64,000 nucleotides of DNA from contig JAEDMP010000002.1 in assembly GCA_016302965.1 (NCBI GenBank), positions 1 to 64,000 of the forward strand. Reading direction: 5' to 3'. Position numbers and translations under genes: made by a program. Of the stretch, positions 34,687-42,965 are shown piece after piece; the stretch's first letter is position 1; each line of letters opens with the position of its first letter. Origin of the DNA: Bacteroidaceae bacterium. Lineage in GTDB: Bacteria; Bacteroidota; Bacteroidia; Bacteroidales; Bacteroidaceae. The notes beneath the pieces are model-generated. The model saw only the letters and a program-made list of their open reading frames with translations. It was not told the origin of the DNA and searched no databases.

Positions 34687-36462
34687 TTAGTTCTCATCGG
34701 TATACATCGGGTTCTGGCGCAGCCAAGGCTTGCAGGTGAGGATGTCGCTGTGAGGTACGGGCAGATAGAGGCGGGGCTCTTCCTTCATCTTGTTCGTGCG
34801 GGCGCTACCGTTGTCATACTTGCGTCCCACGATGTCGAGGAAGTCCTGATAGTTCTTCATGTAACTGCCCTGGTCCACCAGCATGGTGGCATAGTTGCAG
34901 GGGGTGTCCTGATGGCGGTAGTTGTAACGCAACAGGTCATACCAGCGCTTGCCCTCAAAGCAGAGCTCACGCAGACGCTCCTGCAGCACCAGTCCTTCCA
35001 TCTTGGCACCGTCCTGGGCATAGCTGCTGTTATAGAGCGAAGCCGACCACTGGGTCTCGTCCAGCGAACGCTTGTACACCTGGTTCACCAGCTCGAGGGC
35101 TTCGGTCAGCGCTTCGGTATTCGTAACGCTCACGTTGTTATCGCCTTCCGTGGTTCCATCAGATGTGGTGGCCGACTGGTTGTTCACCTTGGCCACCAGG
35201 GCCTCGGCCTTCATCAGCATGATGTCGGCCAGACGATAGATGATGAAGTTCTGGTTATAAAGGTCGAACGTACGGTTCGGACGATTAGTGTTACCCTTGG
35301 TGGGAGGTGTACCTCCGTTGTAGTTGATGCCGGTATTTGTGTACTTGTAGATGTCAAAAGAGGTGGCTGTACCGCTTCCCACACCGATGCAGTTGTTCCA
35401 GTAGCGTGCATCATACTGGTTGATGTAGATGGCGTCCGTGGCATTGCCGGCCGACGAATTCTTGATGCTACCGAAATTGAGTGAAGCCTGCAGATAGGGG
35501 CTTTTGCCGTCTTTCTTGTATTCGTAGTACATCTTGGCAATGGCCTCGTTGGACGATACCGTGTTCGTATTGTACTGAACCTCGAAGATGCTCTCTTCCG
35601 AATTCTGTGTGACATACAGGTCACTGAAGGCTCTTCCACCTAATGTCAGCGGATAGTCGAGTTTCAGAACGGTGCCGTCGGTCACTTCCTGCTGACTCTT
35701 CTTCGAGGCAATCACTTTGTCGCAATAGTCGATGCAGGCCTGGTAGTCAGCATCGTTGTGAAGTACCGAACCGCGCCAGAGGTAGATGTCAGCCAGGATG
35801 CTCTGGATAGCATCTTTCGTAATCCATCCCACACGCTTCCAGCCGCTCATCTGCGAGGAGAGGGCGTTCTTCTCAGCCTCTTGTAGGTCGGCGATGCAAT
35901 ACTCCAGCACCTCGGTCGGTGGCAGCTGGTTGATGACCATCGGCTGGCTGGAGGTCATATAGGCCGTAGTGGTATAAGGCACATCACGGAAGGTGCGCAC
36001 CAAGTAGTAGTAACAGAGGGCACGCAGGGCCAGCATCTGTGAGCGGTCGGTCAGGTAGTCGCCTTCGGTATACGAGGGGTCGATGTCCATCACCGCTGCT
36101 GCCTTCGACATCACGATGTTACAGTAGTTGATGACGGTATAGAGCGATGACCAGTCGGAGAAGATGTTGGTGGTCTCGATGTTCACCTCCTGAATCTGGT
36201 TGAGGGCGATATAGGTGCCGTCGGTGGCGGGCACGCCGGTGTTGAGCAGCAGTTCGTCGGAACGGAAGCCGCCCCATACAATCAGTCGTTGCTGCACGTT
36301 GGAACTGGCAAACTGTTTATAGGCACCGTTCACCATGAGGGCAACATCCGACTTCGACTGCCAGAAATCCTCATCCACCGTCTTGTCGTTGGGCAGCAAC
36401 TCCATGTCCATGCAGGAACCCATCAGGAGTGCGCCGAGGATGATTGATAGATATTTTTTCAT
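34687..36462 (-). CDS. SusD/RagB family surface lipoprotein (first SusD)
   Basis: 591 residues from MKKYLSIILGALLMGSC, with lipobox MGSC (Cys17). SusD features: VNGAYKQFASSNVQQRLIVWGGFRSDELL, LRALCYYYLVRTFRDVPYTT, and the C-terminal LRELCFEGKRWYDLLRYNYR. It pairs with the SusC 15 bases upstream and caps its channel. An upstream ATG (36474) would add four residues; the chosen start gives the better signal peptide. Ligand unknown. It resembles the other SusD only in family features. Confidence 0.93.
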   Translation of the reverse strand: MKKYLSIILGALLMGSCMDMELLPNDKTVDEDFWQSKSDVALMVNGAYKQFASSNVQQRLIVWGGFRSDELLLNTGVPATDGTYIALNQIQEVNIETTNIFSDWSSLYTVINYCNIVMSKAAAVMDIDPSYTEGDYLTDRSQMLALRALCYYYLVRTFRDVPYTTTAYMTSSQPMVINQLPPTEVLEYCIADLQEAEKNALSSQMSGWKRVGWITKDAIQSILADIYLWRGSVLHNDADYQACIDYCDKVIASKKSQQEVTDGTVLKLDYPLTLGGRAFSDLYVTQNSEESIFEVQYNTNTVSSNEAIAKMYYEYKKDGKSPYLQASLNFGSIKNSSAGNATDAIYINQYDARYWNNCIGVGSGTATSFDIYKYTNTGINYNGGTPPTKGNTNRPNRTFDLYNQNFIIYRLADIMLMKAEALVAKVNNQSATTSDGTTEGDNNVSVTNTEALTEALELVNQVYKRSLDETQWSASLYNSSYAQDGAKMEGLVLQERLRELCFEGKRWYDLLRYNYRHQDTPCNYATMLVDQGSYMKNYQDFLDIVGRKYDNGSARTNKMKEEPRLYLPVPHSDILTCKPWLRQNPMYTDEN

Positions 36463-36477
36463 GCTACGAGTCAATTA

Positions 36478-39400
36478 TTAGAATCCAATGTTAATACTTG
36501 CGGTAAACTGCTTGGCGCGAGGTGTCTGCGACTTGTCCTCTGCCACGCCCCATCCCTTGGGAGATACCTCGGGGTCGGTGCCACTATACTTCGTCCAGCA
36601 GTAAAGGTTGTCCATTGAGAAGTAGAGCTGCAGCTGGTTGATACCGAGCTTCTTGATCTGCTTGTTGGGGAATGAATAGGCCAGCTGGAGGTTCTGGAAG
36701 CGGACGAAAGAGCCGTCTTCCACATAGCGGTCTGAACCTTGCCAGTTGTAGGCTGTGTTGTACATGGCACGAGGCACGGGAGTCACATCGCCGTCCTTGC
36801 GCCAGCGGTAGTTCACGGTGGCACTCTGGTTGTAGGTGGTGTACATCTTCTCCAGCTCCATGCGGGCGAAGTTCACCACCTTGTTGCCGAAGCGGTACAT
36901 GAAACGTCCCTTGATGCTGAAGTTGCCATACTTGAGCGTCAGGTTGAAACCTCCGTTCACCTTGGGTTGGGAGTTGCCGAGATAAACCACGTCGAGTTGG
37001 TTGATCTGACCGTCATGGTTGATGTCCTCATAGATGAGGTCACCGCCCTGGAACTGGTAGGTCTGGCTGCCTTCTCTGTAGTTGTAGACCATGCGCTTGG
37101 GCTTGCCCGTCTCCTTGTCCATCAGCACCTTGCCATGGGCATCGGTGGCTACGGGGGCCGTCTTGCCCTGGGCCAGCATATTGTTGATGTAGGTCTCATA
37201 TTCGCTGGTCGTCAGTCCGTTCTCCTTGCGGTAGTTCTCCAGGTAGTCGTAACTGTACTGGTAGACACCCTTGGAGCGGAAACCGTAGATGGAACCGAGG
37301 GCGGCACCGATGGCCACGCGCTGTACATAGCTACCGCGGCTGGTGGCTTCCCACTGGGCGTTGAGCGAGTTGAGCACGGTCTCGTTCATCTCCGTCAGCT
37401 TGTTGGCATTCTGTGCCACATTGAAGCTGGCGCTCACGGAGAATTTGCCCTTCTTCACGATGTCACGGAGGTTCAGGTTCAACTCCCATCCCTCATTCTT
37501 CATCGTACCAACGTTGGCATAAGCCAAGGTGGGGAAACCGGTCATGGAGGGGATCCTCAACGTGGTCATCAGCAGGTCGGTGGTCTTCTTGTTATAGTAG
37601 TCGAAGTCTACCTCTACCTTGTCCTTGAACAGACCGATGTTGAAGCCCAGGTTGTAGCTTTCGGTCTTCTCCACATTCAGGTCATCCAGTTTCATGCCGT
37701 CGAGCGAGGCTACAGGTACCCAGCCGGTGGTGGGACCATACTCTGAGCCGCTGGTCTTGTAGCTGTTATAGAACAGGTAGTCCTTGCCGGGCTGCTTTCC
37801 CACGATACCCCAGCTGGCGCGGAGGCTCAACAAGGAAACAGTCTCTCGCCACGGTTTAAAGAAATTCTCTTCACTCACGTTGTAACGCAACGAAACACCG
37901 GGAGAGTGAACCCACTTGTTTTTCGGACCGAGGCGGGATGTACCGTCCATACGGTAGGAGATGTTGGCGACATAGCGCTCCTTATAAGAGATGTAACCAT
38001 TGAAGAGCAGGTTCTGGCTGTTGTATTTCGAGCTGCTGCTGGTCATCGTGTTCAGGTCGGCTGGAACAGTCGGAGAGGAGAGACCGGTAGGTACCTGACG
38101 CATCGTGACCGATTGGCTGGTATAGCGCTCCGTTCCCATTTCATACTGGGCCATGAGCTGTCCGCTCCAGTTGTCATTGCCGAAATACGGGGTATAGGTC
38201 AGAGAGGTACGGCCGTTGATCTTGAAGCGGTTCGACTCTGTGGTGGATGACACGTTGTAACTGGCATCCGACCAGTTGTTGGTGGAGAGCGAGGCCGGGC
38301 AATACGTGGGTGAGCTGTTGGCATAGATGTCGAAATAGACGCGTCCGTTGAAGGTGAGACGATGTTTGCCTTCGTCGATGCCGAGCAGTTCATACTTGAT
38401 GTTGAAGTCGGGGTTGATGCGGTACACCTTTTCACGCTTCGATGCCAGGTTGGCGATGGCGACGGGGTTGCCCAGATTGCGGATATCCCTCAGTTCGTAA
38501 GAGGAGTAGTTGCCGTCGGCAGGGGTTAATTCCTTCACTACCGGATTCATGATATAGTACTCATCGGTGTTGGCACCTTCGTAGTCCTGTCTGTAGACCG
38601 ACATGTTGGGCGCAAGTTTCTGGGCGGCTCCCAGCAGGTCGCTGTAGTTCTTCTGGTTGTCGGTATAGGTCAGTGAGAAGTTGGTGTTGAAACGGATGCG
38701 CTCGCTGACGTTGAAGTCCAGCGCCAGACGCGTCGTGAAGCGGTCGAGCACCTGCTTGATGATGGTACCCGTCTGATGGGTGTAGCCGGCACTGATGCGG
38801 AAGGTGGCCTTCTGTCCACCACCCGAAAGGTTGATGGAGTAGTCATGCTTCTGTCCGAACTGTGTCACCTCGTCTACCCAGTCGGTGTTGTTGTTCCAGT
38901 TTTCCGATTCTGCCCAGCGATCGCCGAGATAGTTCAACTCATAGATGTCCGTGGTGGCATTCGAAGCCTGTTGGGGATTATAGAAAGCCTCTTTCATCAG
39001 CATCGTATAGTCGTCACCATTCATCAGTTTGTAGCCTTCGGGCTGCCAGGTGCCGGAGAACATGTATTTGAAGTTGATGCGCGTTTTGCCACGTGAGCCG
39101 CGCTTGGTGGTAATCTTGATCACACCATTCGAACCGTTCACACCCCATACGGCGGTGGCGGCGGCGTCTTTCAGTACCACGATGTTGGCGATATCCTCCA
39201 CGTTCACAGAGAGGAGCGAGGCATACTGTTCCTCGCTGGCGTTGGAGAAGTCGAAATTCTCGTCGGGGTTGTCGAATATCTGCTCGTCTACCACAATCAG
39301 CGGGTTGGCATCGCCGTTGATGGTGGTCACACCGCGCAGACGCATCGTGGTACCTGCACCGAGGTTACCCGAGTTGGACACGATGTCCAGACCGGCAATC

Positions 39401-39861
39401 TCACCCTGCAGGGCCTCGTCGGCAGAGGTGAACGACAGACCTTCTACCGATGACATGTCCATCATCTGTTGTGACACGGCCACTTCTTTCTTCGACATCA
39501 TCAGACCGCCGCTGTTGGAACGCTTTGCCTTGACGGTCACTTCCTGCAGCATGGTCGATTCGGGCTGCAGCACGATTTTGAAAGAGGTCTGGTTGCCGAT
39601 AGCTACCACTTTGGTCTTATCGCCTACGTAGGAGAATTTCAGTTTGTTCTTCGGACTCTTCACCTGCATGGAGAAGTTTCCGTTAAAATCAGTCTGTGTG
39701 GCTGATACGATACGGTCGTTGGCATCCACCTCCACGACGTTGGCCATCATCACCGGGCCTTCGTTGTCGGTCACCGTACCTGATATTCGCTTGGCCTGTG
39801 CCAGCACAGCTTGACTGACTACACAGCACAAGGCAGCGAACAGAAATCTTTTGATGTTCAT
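36478..39861 (-). CDS. SusC/RagA family TonB-linked outer-membrane transporter (first SusC)
   Basis: 1127 residues. Signal peptide (MNIKRFLFAALCCVVSQAVLAQ), a carboxypeptidase-D-like domain (about 25-110, RISGTVTDNEGPVMMANVVEV), a plug with TTMRLRGVTTINGDANPLIVVDEQ and VLKDAAATAVWGVNGSNGVIKITTKRG, then a barrel ending KQFTASINIGF. It imports oligomers, captured with the adjacent SusD, by TonB energy. It follows the large FAS1 gene after 12 bases. The plug and C-terminus are complete. Confidence 0.94.
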   Translation of the reverse strand: MNIKRFLFAALCCVVSQAVLAQAKRISGTVTDNEGPVMMANVVEVDANDRIVSATQTDFNGNFSMQVKSPKNKLKFSYVGDKTKVVAIGNQTSFKIVLQPESTMLQEVTVKAKRSNSGGLMMSKKEVAVSQQMMDMSSVEGLSFTSADEALQGEIAGLDIVSNSGNLGAGTTMRLRGVTTINGDANPLIVVDEQIFDNPDENFDFSNASEEQYASLLSVNVEDIANIVVLKDAAATAVWGVNGSNGVIKITTKRGSRGKTRINFKYMFSGTWQPEGYKLMNGDDYTMLMKEAFYNPQQASNATTDIYELNYLGDRWAESENWNNNTDWVDEVTQFGQKHDYSINLSGGGQKATFRISAGYTHQTGTIIKQVLDRFTTRLALDFNVSERIRFNTNFSLTYTDNQKNYSDLLGAAQKLAPNMSVYRQDYEGANTDEYYIMNPVVKELTPADGNYSSYELRDIRNLGNPVAIANLASKREKVYRINPDFNIKYELLGIDEGKHRLTFNGRVYFDIYANSSPTYCPASLSTNNWSDASYNVSSTTESNRFKINGRTSLTYTPYFGNDNWSGQLMAQYEMGTERYTSQSVTMRQVPTGLSSPTVPADLNTMTSSSSKYNSQNLLFNGYISYKERYVANISYRMDGTSRLGPKNKWVHSPGVSLRYNVSEENFFKPWRETVSLLSLRASWGIVGKQPGKDYLFYNSYKTSGSEYGPTTGWVPVASLDGMKLDDLNVEKTESYNLGFNIGLFKDKVEVDFDYYNKKTTDLLMTTLRIPSMTGFPTLAYANVGTMKNEGWELNLNLRDIVKKGKFSVSASFNVAQNANKLTEMNETVLNSLNAQWEATSRGSYVQRVAIGAALGSIYGFRSKGVYQYSYDYLENYRKENGLTTSEYETYINNMLAQGKTAPVATDAHGKVLMDKETGKPKRMVYNYREGSQTYQFQGGDLIYEDINHDGQINQLDVVYLGNSQPKVNGGFNLTLKYGNFSIKGRFMYRFGNKVVNFARMELEKMYTTYNQSATVNYRWRKDGDVTPVPRAMYNTAYNWQGSDRYVEDGSFVRFQNLQLAYSFPNKQIKKLGINQLQLYFSMDNLYCWTKYSGTDPEVSPKGWGVAEDKSQTPRAKQFTASINIGF

Positions 39862-39873
39862 AGTAACTATGCT

Positions 39874-42723
39874 TTAAAGTTCATTCTTAGCTTTGAGTAT
39901 CTTGTAAACCTGTACGGCTTTTGACTTGGAGTTGCCGCCGTCGTAGCGGTCGGAAGAAAGCCAGTTCATGGCCTCTGAGAGCTCGTGTATCACGCAGAAC
40001 GAAGAGGTCTTGATGGCTGTCGCCTTGGAGGTCTTCTCGCCGTCAAACCAATAGTCACGTGTCATGAGGTTGCTGTATTTGTCTGATCTGTTGGCATCGA
40101 TTGTATGTACGGTTCCGTGGGCATCAGTCACCTGCAGTTTGCCGTCGCCACCGCTCACCTGGTTCACGTAGGCGACACCCACCTCATCGGTCAGCATCGT
40201 GGAGTATTTGCCATCGGCCACCACGTTGTCGGCATATACCGATACACTCTGGAAGTGATAACGCACAAAGTTGCGGATGATGCCCAGTTGCTCATAGAGC
40301 ACGGCTTTGCCCACTTCCTGCTCGTCGCTGCCATCGGTCAGCTGGTTGAGACGCTCGTATTCCGCATCGATCTCCTCGGGGCGGGGCAGTCCGTTGTTGT
40401 AGGCTGCATCCATTGCAGTGTTAGAGGGAGCATACAGCGTATAATTATAGGTGTTGAACATCTTCACGTTCATGTCGAGACAGGCATCGCCGATGGCATT
40501 TTTACCTGTGCCGTAGGTGCTGGTGAACACCCGGTAGCGGTCTTGGGGGCTCACACCGAAATCGTTCGGTTTGTCGCTGATACCCAACCAGTTCATCAGG
40601 TCCTCGCTTCCGTCCAGCCACTCACACAGCTCGAAGAATTTGCTGAAATGGTCTTGGTGCGTTTCCTTCAGGGTCTTGTAGACGCTGTTGCGGGGAGTCT
40701 CGATGATGCGGTCGATACGGAAGGCGACACCGTTGCGCTCGTCATACATGCCTGTGATGTTCGACATGGGCTGGTTGTTGTCAATCTGGGCACCGCTGCC
40801 CACAACTCCTCCGTTGCGTACGTTCGACACCTTGATGGCACCACCGTTCTTGGTCTTGTAGTAGTTGTTGACGCCAAAGGTCTCACCCGCTTCCAGCACG
40901 ACGGTATGGCTATTCAGGATGTCGTTGATCTGCGACTTGTAGGTCTTGACTGTGGAAACCTCAGAGATGAAGTCACCGGGACGGTTGTTGACGATGTCGT
41001 ATTTGTAGCGCTGAACCTTCAGTTGCCAACGCTTGTATTTCTCGTTGTATATATAGTTGAATTTCAAGGCTTCGGGTTCCACCTTGCCGAGCGATGCCGG
41101 GTTTACGTACATGTAGTTGGCGAAGGCGGAATCCTCGGGGATGAAGAAGGCGTAGTTGGCCTGCATGGCGAGCAAGTAATACTTGAAGTCACTACCGGCT
41201 TCCGAGCTGGGCTGTTCCACCATCCATTTCATCACCTGGAGGTCGGGATACCAGGAGGCGGGAGCGAATACCGAGCTGAACTCATCGGGAGCCACCATCT
41301 CGTCAATCTTGTAGATGACACCGTTGTTGGCAATCTTCACATCATATTGGTTATCCGCCTTTTTGTGGAGATTGTTGAGGCTCACGGCCAGATACTCGCC
41401 ACCATCGCTGGGCAGGGTAGAGAACTTGCTGGGTACGGAGCCGGCAAAGGAGCTGTGCTGCAGGTTGCGGATAATCTTCGACAGCACGTCGGGTTTCTTC
41501 ACATAGAGCGTGTCGAGGTTGTCCTTCAGGTTCTCCTCTTTGTTGGGCTTGCTGCCATAAATGTCCATGAAGAAGGAACCGGCACCTCCGGGGAGGAAAT
41601 AGTTCTTGATGGCTTCGTCAGTAGGAACAAACATGGCTGCGATGTCAGCGATGGAGTTGTCGGTGGTTCCCACCTGTTTCATGCGGTAGGTGTTCCATCC
41701 CGGGTCAAACTTCAGCGATGCCTCCACGCGCTGGTTGTCGGGGCCGTAGGAAAGTGACGCACCTTGGGAGTTGTCGCTGAAGTAACGTTTCTGGAAAATG
41801 GAGTCAATCAGTGGCTTGCCGTATTGGATGGCGGCGGCATTATACTTATTGGTGGTCGCAGCATCATAGTAGGGGGCGCAGAAATAGTCGAGCATCCTGC
41901 TGTAGAGCGAGGTCTCGCTGTCGCGTGCTATCTCCTGTCCCATGTTGCCCGGAGGCAACAGCACGTTCTCCACCTGGTGGATATATCCGTTCTGGCAGGT
42001 CTTGCCGTCGGTGTAAGGCGACTTGGTGATGATGCGGTTGTTGAATACGTATGCTGCACCGTCGGTGTAGGGCTGTCCGGTCAGGATTTCAAAGTCGCTG
42101 CCTTCGCCCACAGTGGTGATGCCATTGTTCACCATATACTCACGGGTGAGGTGTACCATCATCGGAGTGGTGTTGTCGCTCACGATGTCGATGCCGTGGT
42201 CGTAATACTGCGTCCAGTACTTGTTGCCTTCCGGCATCTGGGCTTTGCTGTAGAAGTGGGTGATGGAGTCGATAGCGTCGATGGCTGTCTGGTGTTTCAT
42301 CGCATAGCCACGCATGATACCGTCCGATCCGCTGGTGTTGGAGAGCATGCTTACCAACATCGCATTGTCAAGCATGGACGAGTAGAGGAGCAGTTTCTTC
42401 TGAGATTCGGTGAGCTGTTCATAGGAACTTACTCCCCAGTCGTTCTGTTTGAAGAAGCGTTCAAACGCTTCGTCGTTGGCCGGGAACACCGTCTTGCTAC
42501 CTGTTTTGTTCAGCGTCTCCGCATAATCCAAGTCGTTCACCAAGCGCAGGTAGTAGTTGAAGGTACCTGTCAAAGCGTTCTGATTCGGATTCTGCAATTC
42601 CGCATAAATGCTCGCTCCGAGCCACTCGGGCTTGGAGTCTGCATCCACCTCCTCGTTCTTGTCAACGCAGGAGGTCATCCATCCCGCCAGGGCGAGACTG
42701 ACACAGAAATAGAGTTTCTTCAT
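39874..42723 (-). CDS. Fasciclin (FAS1) domain surface lipoprotein, 949 residues, first gene of the operon
   Basis: Signal peptide MKKLYFCVSLALAGWMTSC with lipobox MTSC (Cys19), then VDKNEEVD, an acidic run. Four FAS1-like units are visible by their repeating openings: TVFPANDEAFERFF (near 75), AMFVPTDEAIKNYF (near 360), AFFIPEDSAFANYM (near 535) and YTLYAPSNTAMDAAY (near 780), with matching closings such as NGVIYKIDEMV and NGVAFRIDRII. The 18-residue in-frame extension to 42777 is left out because MKKLYF starts a good lipoprotein signal. A -7 element lies at 42792. Probably a multi-domain surface adhesin or ligand binder. Confidence 0.87.
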   Translation of the reverse strand: MKKLYFCVSLALAGWMTSCVDKNEEVDADSKPEWLGASIYAELQNPNQNALTGTFNYYLRLVNDLDYAETLNKTGSKTVFPANDEAFERFFKQNDWGVSSYEQLTESQKKLLLYSSMLDNAMLVSMLSNTSGSDGIMRGYAMKHQTAIDAIDSITHFYSKAQMPEGNKYWTQYYDHGIDIVSDNTTPMMVHLTREYMVNNGITTVGEGSDFEILTGQPYTDGAAYVFNNRIITKSPYTDGKTCQNGYIHQVENVLLPPGNMGQEIARDSETSLYSRMLDYFCAPYYDAATTNKYNAAAIQYGKPLIDSIFQKRYFSDNSQGASLSYGPDNQRVEASLKFDPGWNTYRMKQVGTTDNSIADIAAMFVPTDEAIKNYFLPGGAGSFFMDIYGSKPNKEENLKDNLDTLYVKKPDVLSKIIRNLQHSSFAGSVPSKFSTLPSDGGEYLAVSLNNLHKKADNQYDVKIANNGVIYKIDEMVAPDEFSSVFAPASWYPDLQVMKWMVEQPSSEAGSDFKYYLLAMQANYAFFIPEDSAFANYMYVNPASLGKVEPEALKFNYIYNEKYKRWQLKVQRYKYDIVNNRPGDFISEVSTVKTYKSQINDILNSHTVVLEAGETFGVNNYYKTKNGGAIKVSNVRNGGVVGSGAQIDNNQPMSNITGMYDERNGVAFRIDRIIETPRNSVYKTLKETHQDHFSKFFELCEWLDGSEDLMNWLGISDKPNDFGVSPQDRYRVFTSTYGTGKNAIGDACLDMNVKMFNTYNYTLYAPSNTAMDAAYNNGLPRPEEIDAEYERLNQLTDGSDEQEVGKAVLYEQLGIIRNFVRYHFQSVSVYADNVVADGKYSTMLTDEVGVAYVNQVSGGDGKLQVTDAHGTVHTIDANRSDKYSNLMTRDYWFDGEKTSKATAIKTSSFCVIHELSEAMNWLSSDRYDGGNSKSKAVQVYKILKAKNEL

Positions 42724-42791
42724 AGTCCTTGTTAATATATATATATTGTTAATTTGTTTTGAGCAGCAATAAGACATACGTTTTCAAATTG

Positions 42792-42799
42792 CAAAATAA
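42792..42799 (-). promoter_or_regulatory. Promoter of the FAS1-SusCD operon
   Basis: The complement reads TTATTTTG, an approximate -7 element, followed by GCAATTTG. It gives a leader of about 60 nt that contains ATATATATAT. No other promoter is obvious inside the operon. Confidence 0.45.
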
Positions 42800-42913
42800 C
42801 AAAAAATTATGCAAATAGCCAAACAAACCTTCAATATAGTTTGAGAAAAAGGCTATATTTTTTGAGATTATATCGATAAGACCCCCTATCTGTTCGATAT
42901 TAGCAAAAAGAAA

Positions 42914-42940
42914 GGCGGCGTGTATGAACTACACGCCGCC
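42914..42940 (-). terminator. Terminator of the 981-residue T9SS protein gene
   Basis: GGCGGCGTGTA (42914-42924) and its exact reverse complement (42930-42940) form an 11-bp stem with a 5-base loop. On the minus strand TTTCTTTTTG follows. Confidence 0.87.
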
Positions 42941-42965
42941 TGACAGGAGAAAGTATCTGTTTGGT

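Noticed and set aside
40105..41757. 550-residue ORF antisense to the large FAS1 gene
   Set aside because: Same reason: the sense frame has FAS1 repeats and a lipobox.
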